DNA of 64,000 nt from Tabrizicola thermarum. Lineage in GTDB: Bacteria; Pseudomonadota; Alphaproteobacteria; Rhodobacterales; Rhodobacteraceae. The notes under the pieces were generated by a model, which searched no databases, was not told the origin of the DNA, and was given only the letters and a program-made list of their open reading frames with translations. Numbering within the stretch: the stretch's first letter is position 1; each line of letters opens with the position of its first letter. The stretch lies in assembly GCF_003574395.1 (NCBI RefSeq), contig NZ_QMJY01000018.1, positions 58,665 through 122,664 on the forward strand, in the 5' to 3' direction. The translations under genes and the position numbers were made by a program. Positions 25,611 through 34,511 of the stretch are shown here, piece by piece.

Positions 25611-26930
25611 ATGACCGACGCGAAGAAGCTATTCGTCAAGACCTATGGCTGTCAGATGAACGTCTACGACAGCGAGCGCATGGCGGAAGCCCTGGGTGCG
25701 AAGGGCTATGTCACGACCGACACGGTCGAAGACGCCGACATGGTGCTGCTGAACACCTGCCACATCCGGGAAAAGGCGTCGGAAAAGCTCTACTCCGACC
25801 TGGGCCGGCTGCGCGCGCTGAAACTGGCCAGGCCGGGGCTGAAGGTGGGCGTCGCGGGCTGCGTGGCCCAGGCCGAGGGCGAGGAAATCCTGCGCCGGTC
25901 GCCGGTCGTGGATCTGGTCGTCGGCCCGCAGGCCTATCACCGCCTGCCCGCGATGGTCGAGGCCGAAGGGCGCGTGGTGGACACGGATTTCCCCGTCGAG
26001 GACAAGTTCACCCATCTGCCCGAACGCAGGTCCTTGCGCGGACCCACGGCCTTCCTGACCGTGCAGGAAGGCTGCGACAAGTTCTGCGCCTTCTGCGTGG
26101 TGCCCTATACGCGCGGGGCGGAAATCAGCCGTCCGGTGGCGCGGCTTCTGGACGAAGCCCGGGGTCTGGTGGCGCAAGGCGCGCGCGAGATCACGCTCTT
26201 GGGCCAGAACGTCAACGCCTATCACGGCGCGGGGCCGGACGGCATCTGGGGCCTCGCGCGTCTGGTGCGCGAGTTGGCCGGGATCGCCGGGCTGGAGCGC
26301 ATCCGCTATACCACCAGCCATCCGAACGACATGGACGACGACCTGATCGCCGCCCATGGCGAGGTGGCGCAGCTGATGCCCTATCTGCATCTGCCGGTGC
26401 AGTCCGGCTCGGACCGGATCCTGAAGGCGATGAACCGCAAGCACACGGCGGAACAGTATCTGCGTCTGGTGGAACGCATCCGGGCGGCGCGGCCCGACAT
26501 TCTTCTGTCCTCGGATTTCATCGTGGGTTTCCCGGGCGAGACGGATGCCGATTTCCAGGCCACGCTCGACCTGATCCGCGCCGTGGGCTTCGGCGCGGCG
26601 TTCAGCTTCAGGTATTCCGCCCGTCCCGGCACTCCGGCTGCCGAAAAATCCGCGGTTGCGGCCGAGATCGCGGACGCGCGGCTGCAGGAGTTGCAGGCGC
26701 TCATCACCGCCCAGCAACAGGCTGCACAACAGGCGATGGTCGGCCGCGAGGTCGAGGTCCTGTACGAGAAACCCGGCCGGCTGCCCGATCAGATGGTCGG
26801 GAAATCGGGTCACCTTCATGCCGTGCACATCCTGGACCCTGACGGAAGGGTCGGAAACCTGGTGCGCGCGCGCGTTTCAGCCTCGGCACCCAACTCACTG
26901 GCGGCAAACCTGATTTCCCGGATCGCTTGA
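25611..26930 (+). CDS. miaB: tRNA-2-methylthio-N6-dimethylallyladenosine synthase MiaB
   Basis: Radical-SAM methylthiotransferase that converts i6A37 to ms2i6A37 in tRNAs. 439 residues. The N-terminal UPF0004 domain has its three cluster cysteines in [24 protein letters not shown] and [12 protein letters not shown]; the radical-SAM CxxxCxxC is in [17 protein letters not shown]; a C-terminal TRAM domain ends the protein. The ATG at 25611 ([13 protein letters not shown]) is chosen over an in-frame start 18 codons upstream. No neighbour clearly belongs to the same pathway. Confidence 0.95.
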   Translation: MTDAKKLFVKTYGCQMNVYDSERMAEALGAKGYVTTDTVEDADMVLLNTCHIREKASEKLYSDLGRLRALKLARPGLKVGVAGCVAQAEGEEILRRSPVVDLVVGPQAYHRLPAMVEAEGRVVDTDFPVEDKFTHLPERRSLRGPTAFLTVQEGCDKFCAFCVVPYTRGAEISRPVARLLDEARGLVAQGAREITLLGQNVNAYHGAGPDGIWGLARLVRELAGIAGLERIRYTTSHPNDMDDDLIAAHGEVAQLMPYLHLPVQSGSDRILKAMNRKHTAEQYLRLVERIRAARPDILLSSDFIVGFPGETDADFQATLDLIRAVGFGAAFSFRYSARPGTPAAEKSAVAAEIADARLQELQALITAQQQAAQQAMVGREVEVLYEKPGRLPDQMVGKSGHLHAVHILDPDGRVGNLVRARVSASAPNSLAANLISRIA

Positions 26931-27097
26931 CCGGATCGAACCTTTCCACAATGGCAAGAAAGCCGCAGGTGGGCGCGGCGATCGGCGGAATTTCCGGTCT
27001 TTTCCGACGAACACCTTCTCACTGTCGGCTTTCCTCGGCATGATCGCGCGACCGCCGGGTCGCTGACTCGGCCAATGCTGCTGCGAGGGAGTGGGGG

Positions 27098-27661
27098 ATG
27101 AGACGGGAAAGCATGCTTCGGCAGGCGCTTTCGGTTATGGCCGCGGGACTGTGCCTGATGTCCGCGCCCATGGCCTTGGCGCAGGACGAGGCCGTGACCG
27201 GCAAGATCGAATGGGGACTCTGGATCGATGCGGACGGTTGCCAGCACTGGTGGGCCGATGGCGGAACCGAAGGCTACATGGTGCCGCGCCGCGATCCGAA
27301 AACCGGCAAGCCGGTCTGTCTGAAGCAGGTCAGCTGCCTGACCGAAAGCACCGATGCCTATTTTGCCACCGCCAGCGCCACGCTGACCGCAGCCGGCCGG
27401 GCGAAGCTGGAGACCTATTTCCGCCAGACCGGGGCCTTTTCCTACACCATCGCCGGGCATACCGACAGCCGCGGCTCCGAGGACTACAACCAGGGCCTCA
27501 GCGAGGCACGGGCGGCCTCGGTGGCCGCAGTTGCACAGTCGGTCGGCGCCGTGGTGGACAGCGTGGTGGGCTATGGCGAAAGCAAGCCCGCCGCGTCGAA
27601 CGCCACCGCCAAGGGCATGGCGAAGAACCGGCGCGTCGAAATTCTCTGCAAGAAGGGCTGA
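27098..27661 (+). CDS. OmpA-family protein with N-terminal DGCQ module
   Basis: 187-residue exported protein. A signal peptide (AGLCLMSAPMALA-QD) is followed by a module of about 35 residues, ADGCQHWWADGGTEGYMVPR plus DPKTGKPVC, then a C-terminal OmpA peptidoglycan-binding domain with the motif AGHTDSRGSEDYNQGLSEAR and KNRRVEILCKK. It should sit in the periplasm or outer membrane and hold peptidoglycan. ATG at 27098 is preceded by GAGGGAGTGGGGG; an ATG five codons later is an alternative. The next gene, 5 bases on, encodes a lipoprotein with the same module, so they are probably partners. Confidence 0.85.
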   Translation: MRRESMLRQALSVMAAGLCLMSAPMALAQDEAVTGKIEWGLWIDADGCQHWWADGGTEGYMVPRRDPKTGKPVCLKQVSCLTESTDAYFATASATLTAAGRAKLETYFRQTGAFSYTIAGHTDSRGSEDYNQGLSEARAASVAAVAQSVGAVVDSVVGYGESKPAASNATAKGMAKNRRVEILCKKG

Positions 27662-27666
27662 CGATC

Positions 27667-28083
27667 ATGACGCTTGCAGGAAAATCCGAACGGCTGCGGT
27701 CCGGTGCGGTTGCGCGCGCGGGTCTGGTGTTGGGGCTCGGCACGCTTCTGTCGGGCTGTGGCGGGTTCTTCGAAGGGGTCGAGGGCACGCAGCCCTATTC
27801 CGGCCCGGATTCGGTGATCGCCACGGCCGAAGACTACGGCCACGACAAGGTGGCGCTGAAGGATGGCGAGGCCGCCATCGCCTATGATCCCGATGGCTGT
27901 CAGGTCTGGATCATCGACGACGGGATCGAGGGCTATTCCAGCCCCCGCTTCGATCCCAGGACCGGCCTGCCGGTCTGCGATGGCAAGTATCCGCCCGGCA
28001 CCGTCATCGGCGTCTACGAGACCAGCGATGCGGGCATTCCCGACCGCGTCTCGGGGCCGGCATCGGGACATATCCGCCAGTAA
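27667..28083 (+). CDS. Lipoprotein with DGCQ module, partner of the OmpA-like protein
   Basis: 138-residue lipoprotein. The N-terminus is basic then hydrophobic (VARAGLVLGLGTLL) with a lipobox LLSGC, so the mature protein starts at Cys34. The middle segment, YDPDGCQVWIIDDGIEGYSS followed by PRFDPRTGLPVCDGK, copies the module of the preceding OmpA-family protein (pattern DGCQ-W-D-G-EGY-PR-DP-TG-PVC). The remainder is not recognised. The gap to the upstream gene is 5 bases and a terminator follows, so the two genes form a two-gene operon. Function unknown; an envelope location is firm. Confidence 0.8.
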   Translation: MTLAGKSERLRSGAVARAGLVLGLGTLLSGCGGFFEGVEGTQPYSGPDSVIATAEDYGHDKVALKDGEAAIAYDPDGCQVWIIDDGIEGYSSPRFDPRTGLPVCDGKYPPGTVIGVYETSDAGIPDRVSGPASGHIRQ

Positions 28084-28109
28084 GGCGAAAGGGACTTCGG
28101 ATCGTTGCA

Positions 28110-28140
28110 GGGGCCTCGGCGTTGCCGGGGCCCCTTTCTT
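28110..28140 (+). terminator. Rho-independent terminator after the lipoprotein gene
   Basis: GGGGC...CGGC-gtt-GCCG...GCCCC hairpin with two unpaired bases per arm, followed by TTTCTT. Confidence 0.7.
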
Positions 28141-28274
28141 GGGCTGCTCTGCCGCGTTTGTCATGAAATCGGCATGTTCTCCCACAACAGTTAGTGTCGG
28201 CAGCGAGTTTCGCTTGCCAGATCGCGTATCCGGTAGCAGACTTTTCGATGTGGTCCTGTTGGAAGGAGACCCCT

Positions 28275-29276
28275 TTGGGCATCAGCGCGCTGTCCCCCCC
28301 GTCCGCCGAGGATATCGTGGAGACTGTCCTCGAATTTCCCGACAACCGATTGCTGATCGACCTCTGCGGCGAATTCGACCGCAATCTCGCGCAGATCGAG
28401 CACCAGATGGGGGTTCACATCCTGCGGCGCGGCAACCGGCTGGCGGTGGTGGGCGACAAGGTCGCGCGAGAGCCGGCGGCGGCAGTGCTGCGCTCGCTCT
28501 ATGCCCGGCTGGAATCGGGGCGCAACGTGGCGGCGGGCGACATCGACGGTGCGATGCGGATGGGCCGTCCCGTGGATGCCGAAAGCGCCGAACAGATCGA
28601 GCTTTTCTCGACCGGGATGGAACTGCGGACCCGCAAGAAGCCGATCGAACCCAGAACCGAGGCGCAAAAGGCCTATGTGGCCAATCTGTTCCAGCACGAA
28701 CTGGGCTTCGGCATTGGCCCCGCCGGGACGGGCAAGACCTATCTGGCCGTGGCCGTGGGCGTCACGATGTTCATCAGCGGGGCGGTGGAAAAGATCATCC
28801 TGTCCCGCCCGGCGGTGGAGGCGGGCGAACGGCTGGGCTTCCTGCCCGGCGACATGAAGGAAAAGGTCGATCCCTACATGCAGCCGCTCTACGACGCGCT
28901 GAACGATTTCCTGCCGTCGAAACAGGTGGAAAAACTGCTGCAGGAAAAGCGGATCGAGATCGCGCCTCTGGCCTTCATGCGGGGCCGGACGCTGTCGAAT
29001 GCCTTCATCGTGCTGGACGAGGCGCAGAATGCGACCTCGATGCAGATGAAGATGTTCCTGACCCGCCTGGGCGAGGGCAGCCGCATGGTCATCACCGGCG
29101 ACCGGACCCAGGTCGACCTGCCGCGCGGTACCGCCTCGGGCCTGGCCGAGGCCGAGCGGATCCTGAAGGGCCTCCGCGGGGTCAGTTTCAACTACTTCAC
29201 CTCGAAGGACGTGGTGCGTCATCCGCTGGTCGGTCGCATCATCGAGGCCTACGAGGCCGACGAAGCGCAGGGGTAA
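28275..29276 (+). CDS. phoH: PhoH-like ATPase (YbeZ)
   Basis: Cytoplasmic ATPase that works with the endoribonuclease YbeY, encoded downstream. About 333 residues. The N-terminal RNA-binding-like region (HQMGVHILRRGNRLAVVGD) precedes the PhoH domain with Walker A GPAGTGKT, ILSRPAVEAGERLGFLPGDM, Walker B FIVLDEAQNATSMQM and a C-terminal TGDRTQVDLPRG. The proposed start is TTG at 28275, six bases after a strong AAGGAG; in-frame ATGs further upstream (28194, 28248) lack such a site. Followed by ybeY, corC and lnt, a common order. Confidence 0.92.
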   Translation: MGISALSPPSAEDIVETVLEFPDNRLLIDLCGEFDRNLAQIEHQMGVHILRRGNRLAVVGDKVAREPAAAVLRSLYARLESGRNVAAGDIDGAMRMGRPVDAESAEQIELFSTGMELRTRKKPIEPRTEAQKAYVANLFQHELGFGIGPAGTGKTYLAVAVGVTMFISGAVEKIILSRPAVEAGERLGFLPGDMKEKVDPYMQPLYDALNDFLPSKQVEKLLQEKRIEIAPLAFMRGRTLSNAFIVLDEAQNATSMQMKMFLTRLGEGSRMVITGDRTQVDLPRGTASGLAEAERILKGLRGVSFNYFTSKDVVRHPLVGRIIEAYEADEAQG

Positions 29277-29288
29277 GGACGGTTTTCG

Positions 29289-29495
29289 AATCGAGCGCTG
29301 ACGCGCGAGGCTCTTGTCTCGTCGTCGGCCTTCGCCTCCTCCTCGGGATGGGGGCTTCACCCCCAAACCCCCAGAGTATTTGGAAAAGGGCAAAGATCTC
29401 TTGCCCTTTTCCCGAATACTCCTGCCGGAAGCACGACGTTTGGGTGGCGCAGGCCTCCGAGAAGACAAATGGTCTTCGCGCGTCAGCGGTCGATT
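29289..29495. repeat. 207-bp imperfect palindrome with central GAGTATTT hairpin
   Basis: The outer arms, 29289-29308 and 29476-29495, are inverted copies matching at 19 of 20 bases (AATCGASCGCTGACGCGCGA). The centre, 29374-29421, is a second inverted repeat: GAGTATTTGGAAAAGGGCAA against TTGCCCTTTTCCCGAATACTC-type sequence. The parts between pair loosely. It fills the phoH-ybeY gap. A relative of the central hairpin occurs at 34512-34564. It could fold into a long hairpin and may end phoH transcription. Confidence 0.75.
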
Positions 29496-29529
29496 TGACG
29501 GGCGGGCGGGTTCGGACTAGAGGCTGCGC

Positions 29530-30054
29530 ATGGATCTGGTCGAGACAGTGATCGAGGACGCGCGCTGGGAGACGTTCGGGCTGGCGGCTCTGGCCGAACG
29601 CGCCGGACGTGCGGCTCTGGCGGGGCTGGGCCTGTCGGGGACAGGCTTTGCGATCAGCGTGCTGGGCTGCGACGATGCCCGGATCGCGGCGTTGAACGCC
29701 GACTTCCGGGACAAGCCGGTGCCGACCAATGTGCTCAGCTGGCCCTCGGAGGATCGCGCCGCCGCGCAGATCGGTGCGGCGCCGGACCTGCCCGAGCCGG
29801 GCGATGCCGAGGACCCGGTCGAACTGGGCGACATCGCCATTGCCTGGGAGACCTGCACCCGCGAGGCGGAAGCGCAGGGCAAGCCGATGGCCGACCATGT
29901 CACTCATCTTCTGGTGCACGGCATCCTGCATCTTCTGGGCTACGACCATGTCGAGGATGTGGATGCGGCGCTGATGGAGGCGCTGGAAGTGCGCATACTT
30001 GCAAGCCTTGGGGTTTCTGACCCATATTGGGAGTCGCACCCGCTGGACGGGTGA
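29530..30054 (+). CDS. ybeY: Endoribonuclease YbeY
   Basis: Single-strand-specific metallo-endoribonuclease needed for 16S rRNA 3' maturation and ribosome quality control. 174 residues. The zinc site H-x3-H-x5-H is in HLLVHGILHLLGYDHVED, and PVPTNVLSWPSE is the typical preceding motif. Starts after the long palindrome; corC follows by 18 bases. Partner of the PhoH-like ATPase upstream. Confidence 0.94.
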   Translation: MDLVETVIEDARWETFGLAALAERAGRAALAGLGLSGTGFAISVLGCDDARIAALNADFRDKPVPTNVLSWPSEDRAAAQIGAAPDLPEPGDAEDPVELGDIAIAWETCTREAEAQGKPMADHVTHLLVHGILHLLGYDHVEDVDAALMEALEVRILASLGVSDPYWESHPLDG

Positions 30055-30072
30055 TGCACGGACAAAGGACCG

Positions 30073-30951
30073 ATGGGCAGTAGCACCGACGGGTCTCCCG
30101 CAGCGCAGGGCGCGCTGAACGAGACCGATGATCCCGCCTCAGACCACGGCCAACGCGGCTTTCTGGGTCGGCTCTTTTCTGCCTTCAGCCACTCGGGCGA
30201 TGCCGTCGCCCCCAGCACCTCGCCGGGTGCGGCAAGCGGGCCGCAGGGTCTGCACGCGCTGCGGCGGATGCGGGTGGACGATGTGGCGATCCCCAAGGCC
30301 GAGATCGTGGCGGTGCCGCTGGACATCGGCAAGGACGACCTGGTCGAGACCTTCCGCGAACATGGCTTCAGCCGCTTGCCGGTCTACAAGGGCACGCTGG
30401 ACCATCCGCAGGGTCTGGTCCTGTTGAAGGACCTCGCGCTTCAGCATGGGTTCGGCGCCTCGGGCCGGTTCAACCTCAAGCGCCTGCTGCGCCCGATCCT
30501 TTACGCGCCGCCGTCGATGCCCACGGGGGTCCTGTTGCAGAAGATGCAGAAGGACCGCGTCCACATGGCCTTGGTCATCGACGAATACGGCGGGGTCGAC
30601 GGCCTTGTCACCATCGAGGACCTGATCGAAACCGTGATCGGCGAGATCGAGGACGAGCATGACGAGGACGAGGGCGCGCTGTGGAAGGAAGAGAAGCCCG
30701 GCGTGATCCTGGCGCAGTCGACAGCCCCGCTGGAAGAACTCGAGGCGGCGTTGGGCCTGGCCCTGCGCACCGGCGAGGAGGACGAGGAGATCGACACGCT
30801 GGGCGGGCTGGTGTTCCTGCGTTCGGGCCGGGTTCCGGCGCGCGGCGAGGTGATCGATCACGAAAGCGGCGTCCAGTTCGAGATCGTCGATGCCGATCCG
30901 CGCCGGATCAAGCGTCTGCGGGTGCGGATGCCTGCCGCGGCAGCGGAGTGA
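30073..30951 (+). CDS. corC: CorC/HlyC-type CBS-domain protein
   Basis: 292-residue cytoplasmic protein with paired CBS domains (about 75-200: LHALRRMRVDDVAIPKAEIV and HMALVIDEYGGVDGLVTIED) and a C-terminal CorC_HlyC transporter-associated domain with GGLVFLRSGRVPARGEVIDH. Members are linked to Mg2+/Co2+ efflux with CorA or CNNM-like proteins. No membrane segments, unlike the longer paralogues. The stop is 3 bases before the lnt start, so translation is coupled in the phoH-ybeY-corC-lnt operon. Confidence 0.9.
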   Translation: MGSSTDGSPAAQGALNETDDPASDHGQRGFLGRLFSAFSHSGDAVAPSTSPGAASGPQGLHALRRMRVDDVAIPKAEIVAVPLDIGKDDLVETFREHGFSRLPVYKGTLDHPQGLVLLKDLALQHGFGASGRFNLKRLLRPILYAPPSMPTGVLLQKMQKDRVHMALVIDEYGGVDGLVTIEDLIETVIGEIEDEHDEDEGALWKEEKPGVILAQSTAPLEELEAALGLALRTGEEDEEIDTLGGLVFLRSGRVPARGEVIDHESGVQFEIVDADPRRIKRLRVRMPAAAAE

Positions 30952-30954
30952 GCG

Positions 30955-32430
30955 GTGCCTGAGATCCGGCTGGTTGCAAAGCGCCGCCTGGGGCTGGCCT
31001 TCGCCCTTGGCGCGGTCGCGGCTCTGGGGCAGGCACCGCTGGGCTTCTGGTGGGCCACGCTGCCGGCTCTGGCGGGGCTGACCTGGCTCCTGCAGCAAGA
31101 GACGGATGGGCGCGGGGCGTTTCTGGCCGGGCTGTTCGCGGGGGCTGGTCACTTTGGTGTGGCGCTGAACTGGATTGTCGAGCCCTTCCTGATCGACATC
31201 GCCCGCCATGGCTGGATGGCGCCTTTCGCGGTGGTGCTGCTGTCCTTCGGTCTTGGCCTCTTCTGGGCCGGGGCGGCGGTTCTGGCGCGTCTCTTTGCCC
31301 ATCCGGTCCTTGGCTTTGTCGTGGCCTTCACCGCGCTTGAAGCCCTGCGCGGGGTGATCTTCACCGGCTTTCCCTGGGCGATGGTCGGTCACATCTGGAT
31401 CGGCACGCCGCTGGACCAGTTGGCCGCACTGGGCGGGGCCTCGGTCTTGTCTCTGCTGACCGTGCTGGCCGCTGCCCTGCCGATCCTCTGGCGCTGGCGC
31501 GGAGCGGCGGGGTCGGCTGCCATACTCGCCGCCGCGCTGGTCTTTGGCCTGTGGCGTCTGTCGCAGCCGCTGCCTGCGGCGGGGGACCTGACCCTGCGCC
31601 TGGTGCAGCCCAATGCCGAGCAGTCGGCGAAATGGGAGGCCGCGCGCGCGCAGGATTTCCTGGACCGCCTTCTGGCGCTGACCGCCAGGGACACCCCCGC
31701 CGATCTGACGATCTGGCCAGAGACGGCCGTGCCCTACATGCTGGAATATGCCCCCGAGGTGGCCGACATGGTGGTTGCAGCCTCGAACGGGCGCCCTGTT
31801 GCGGTCGGCATCCAGCGCGAAGAGGGCCAGCGGTTCTACAACTCGCTGCGCGTGCTGGAGGGCGAGGGGGAGGAGACCGCGCGCTATGACAAGGCGCATC
31901 TGGTGCCGTTCGGCGAGTATATTCCCTTCGGTGATCTGGCCTACCGGTGGTTCGGCCTGCGCGCCTTTGCGGCCCAGGCGGGCAACACCTATTCTGCCGG
32001 TCCGGGGCCGCAGGTGCTGGATCTCGGGCGGTTCGGCAAGGTGCTGCCGTTGATCTGCTACGAGGCGATCTTCCCGCGCGACGTGAACGCGATGCCGGAA
32101 CGCGCCGACTGGATGTTGCAGATCACCAATGACGCCTGGTTCGGCACGCTGACCGGCCCGTTTCAGCATTTCGCCCAGGCGCGCCTGCGGGCGGTAGAGC
32201 AGGGCCTGCCGCTGATAAGGGTGGCGAACACCGGGGTCACGGCGGTGGTCGATGCGCATGGGCGGGTGGTCAAGGCGCTGCCCTTCGGCGAGATGGCCGC
32301 GCTGGACACGACGATCCCCGGTGCCCTGCCGCCGACGCCCTACAGCCGCTGGGGCGATGGTCCTTTGGCCTTGTTGCTGGCGGGCCTCGGGCTTGGTGCA
32401 ATGGCGCGGCGGCGACGTGCAGCCCATTGA
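30955..32430 (+). CDS. lnt: Apolipoprotein N-acyltransferase
   Basis: Inner-membrane enzyme adding the third acyl chain to lipoproteins. 491 residues: several N-terminal membrane segments (e.g. LALAF...LGQAPLGFWWATLPAL), a nitrilase-like periplasmic domain with the Glu-Lys-Cys triad in IWPETAVPYM, YDKAHLVPFGEYIP and LPLICYEAIFPR, and a final hydrophobic anchor (LALLLAGLGLGAMARRRR). GTG start at 30955, 3 bases after corC. The end is close to the metK riboswitch. Confidence 0.94.
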   Translation: MPEIRLVAKRRLGLAFALGAVAALGQAPLGFWWATLPALAGLTWLLQQETDGRGAFLAGLFAGAGHFGVALNWIVEPFLIDIARHGWMAPFAVVLLSFGLGLFWAGAAVLARLFAHPVLGFVVAFTALEALRGVIFTGFPWAMVGHIWIGTPLDQLAALGGASVLSLLTVLAAALPILWRWRGAAGSAAILAAALVFGLWRLSQPLPAAGDLTLRLVQPNAEQSAKWEAARAQDFLDRLLALTARDTPADLTIWPETAVPYMLEYAPEVADMVVAASNGRPVAVGIQREEGQRFYNSLRVLEGEGEETARYDKAHLVPFGEYIPFGDLAYRWFGLRAFAAQAGNTYSAGPGPQVLDLGRFGKVLPLICYEAIFPRDVNAMPERADWMLQITNDAWFGTLTGPFQHFAQARLRAVEQGLPLIRVANTGVTAVVDAHGRVVKALPFGEMAALDTTIPGALPPTPYSRWGDGPLALLLAGLGLGAMARRRRAAH

Positions 32431-32471
32431 CGGCCCACGCCCGCCCGTCTAGTCAGGCGCGACCTGACCCC

Positions 32472-32517
32472 TCCACAACGGCTTCCTGGCGTGGTGGGCT
32501 TACCCTTTAACGGAGCA
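32472..32517 (+). promoter_or_regulatory. SAM/SAH riboswitch upstream of metK
   Basis: The core CCACAACGGCTTCCTGGCGT followed by GG and, 19 bases on, AACGGAGCA reproduces the conserved sequence of the SAM/SAH riboswitch class, which is known from Rhodobacterales metK leaders. The 3' pseudoknot strand (GGAGCA) contains the metK Shine-Dalgarno sequence, 6 bases before the ATG. Ligand binding should therefore hide the ribosome-binding site and repress translation. A GTCAGG/CCTGAC hairpin at 32452-32468 lies just upstream and may end the lnt transcript. Confidence 0.93.
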
Positions 32518-32523
32518 CTTCCC

Positions 32524-33690
32524 ATGAGCCGCCAAGACTATGTCTTCACGTCCGAGTCCGTCTCGGAGGGCCACCCCGACAAGGTCTGCGACCGCATCTC
32601 GGATGCCGTTCTGGATGCCTTCCTGACGGAAGAACCGAACGCCCGCGTCGCCTGCGAGACCTTTGCCACGACAAACCGGGTGGTGGTCGGCGGCGAGGTC
32701 GGCCTGTCCTCGAAAGAGGCGACCCATGCGATGATGGACCGGATCGACGGCATCGTGCGCGACTGCGTGCGCGACATCGGCTATGAACAGAAGAAGTTCC
32801 ACTGGGAAAAGATCAAGGTTCACAACTACATCCACGAACAAAGCGCCCATATCGCGCAGGGCGTGGACCGCGACGGGGCGGGCGACCAGGGGATCATGTT
32901 CGGCTATGCCACGACCGAGACGCCCGAGTTCATGCCGGCGCCGATCCTGTATGCCCATGCGATCCTGCGCCGTCTGGCCGAAGCGCGGAAGTCGGGTGCC
33001 GAGCCGACGCTCGGGCCGGATGCGAAAAGCCAGCTGACGCTGCGCTATGCGAACGGGAAGCCCGTGGAGGTGACCTCGATCGTGCTGTCCACCCAGCACA
33101 CGTCCAAGCGCCAGACTTCGAAGGTCATCCGCAGGATCGTAGAGCCCTATATCCGCGAAGTCCTGCCCGAGGGCTGGATCACCCGCAAGACCGAATGGCA
33201 CGTCAACCCGACGGGAACTTTCGTCATCGGTGGGCCCGATGGCGACGCAGGGCTCACGGGCCGCAAGATCATCGTTGATACCTACGGTGGCGCGGCCCCC
33301 CACGGCGGCGGCGCGTTCTCCGGCAAGGACCCGACCAAGGTCGACCGCTCGGCGGCCTATGCCGCGCGCTATCTGGCGAAGAACGTGGTGGCCGCGGGCC
33401 TGGCCGAACGCTGCACCTTGCAGGTGAGCTACGCCATCGGCGTTGCAAAACCCCTGTCGATCTATGTGGACACCCACGGCACCGGCCAGGTCGAGGCCAG
33501 CCGCATCGAAAAAGCCGTGGCCGAGGTCATGGACCTGACCCCGCGCGGCATCCGCACGCATCTGGACCTGAACAGGCCGGTCTATCAGCGCACCGCGGCC
33601 TACGGCCATTTCGGCCGCGCGCCCGAAGCCGACGGCGGCTTCTCGTGGGAGCGGACCGATCTGGTGGAGGCGCTGAAGAAAGCCGTGTGA
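32524..33690 (+). CDS. metK: S-adenosylmethionine synthetase
   Basis: Makes SAM from methionine and ATP in the cytoplasm. 388 residues with the family motifs [20 protein letters not shown] at the N-terminus, the ATP-binding [12 protein letters not shown] and the P-loop-like [16 protein letters not shown]. The ATG at 32524 is fixed by the riboswitch Shine-Dalgarno; an in-frame GTG at 32491 lies inside the RNA element and is rejected. Feedback control by its product is expected through the riboswitch. Confidence 0.97.
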   Translation: MSRQDYVFTSESVSEGHPDKVCDRISDAVLDAFLTEEPNARVACETFATTNRVVVGGEVGLSSKEATHAMMDRIDGIVRDCVRDIGYEQKKFHWEKIKVHNYIHEQSAHIAQGVDRDGAGDQGIMFGYATTETPEFMPAPILYAHAILRRLAEARKSGAEPTLGPDAKSQLTLRYANGKPVEVTSIVLSTQHTSKRQTSKVIRRIVEPYIREVLPEGWITRKTEWHVNPTGTFVIGGPDGDAGLTGRKIIVDTYGGAAPHGGGAFSGKDPTKVDRSAAYAARYLAKNVVAAGLAERCTLQVSYAIGVAKPLSIYVDTHGTGQVEASRIEKAVAEVMDLTPRGIRTHLDLNRPVYQRTAAYGHFGRAPEADGGFSWERTDLVEALKKAV

Positions 33691-33786
33691 GACGGGGAGC
33701 CGTCCTTGTGGCATCGAGCCACGCGGACGGCGTCGCCACTTCGGGCTCCGGTCGCGCTTGACCCTGTCGCCTGGCTCTGTTTGAAG

Positions 33787-33812
33787 GCCCCGGATCAGTT
33801 CCGGGGCTTTTT
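33787..33812 (+). terminator. Strong rho-independent terminator between metK and trmB
   Basis: GCCCCGGA-tcagt-TCCGGGGC stem of eight perfect pairs followed by TTTTT. It ends only 3 bases before the trmB ATG. Confidence 0.9.
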
Positions 33813-33815
33813 CAC

Positions 33816-34502
33816 ATGACCGACGCGGGCCAACGCCGCAACTTCTACGGCCGGATCAAGGGCAAGACCCTGCGGGCAAGCCAGAAGGGCTATCTGGCCG
33901 AGGACCTTGGCCCGCTGACGCTGCGCGGGGTGACGCGGGAGGAAAACCCGTCCCGGTCTGTCCTGGACATGGGCTTCGTCAAGGGGCCCTTATGGCTTGA
34001 AGTGGGCTTCGGCGGGGGCGAGCATCTGGTGCATATGGCAGCGCGCTACCCGGAGGTGACGCTGATCGGGGCGGAGCCTTTCGTGAACGGCATCGCAATG
34101 CTTCTGGGCAAGATCCGGGGGGCGGGGGTGAAGAACCTCTGGCTGCATCCGGGCGACGTGCGCGACCTCTTTGACGTCCTGCCCGACGCCTGCCTGCAAA
34201 AGGTGTTCCTCAACTACCCCGACCCCTGGCCCAAGGCCCGCCACCACCGCCGCCGCTTCGTGACCCCGGAATACCTGCTGCCCCTGGCCCGGATCACCGC
34301 CCCGGGGGCCGAGTTCCGCGTCGCCACCGACATCCCCGACTATGTCCGCCAGACACTCGAGGAAGTTCCGCCCGCCGGGTTCACCCTTGTCGCCCAGACG
34401 GGGGAGGGCGGGGCCTGGGAAGACTGGCTGTCGACGCGCTACGAGCAGAAGGCGCTGCGCGAAGGCCGCGCGCCGCATTACCTGACGTTTCGCAGGCTCT
34501 AG
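33816..34502 (+). CDS. trmB: tRNA (guanine-N7)-methyltransferase
   Basis: SAM-dependent enzyme forming m7G46 in tRNA variable loops. 228 residues with RRNFYGRIKGKTLRASQKGY, the SAM-binding LEVGFGGGEHLVHMAARYPE, FLNYPDPWPKARHHRRRFV and a C-terminal TRYEQKALREGRAPHYLTF. The ATG comes 3 bases after the T-tract of a strong terminator, so no normal Shine-Dalgarno is available. Either transcription starts within this region and the mRNA is leaderless, or the terminator hairpin is part of the leader. Confidence 0.93.
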   Translation: MTDAGQRRNFYGRIKGKTLRASQKGYLAEDLGPLTLRGVTREENPSRSVLDMGFVKGPLWLEVGFGGGEHLVHMAARYPEVTLIGAEPFVNGIAMLLGKIRGAGVKNLWLHPGDVRDLFDVLPDACLQKVFLNYPDPWPKARHHRRRFVTPEYLLPLARITAPGAEFRVATDIPDYVRQTLEEVPPAGFTLVAQTGEGGAWEDWLSTRYEQKALREGRAPHYLTFRRL

Positions 34503-34511
34503 CCGTGGCAT

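Noticed and set aside
30139..32427. 762-codon minus-strand open frame opposite corC and lnt
   Set aside because: Low-complexity composition and no start context; corC and lnt motifs are intact on the other strand.
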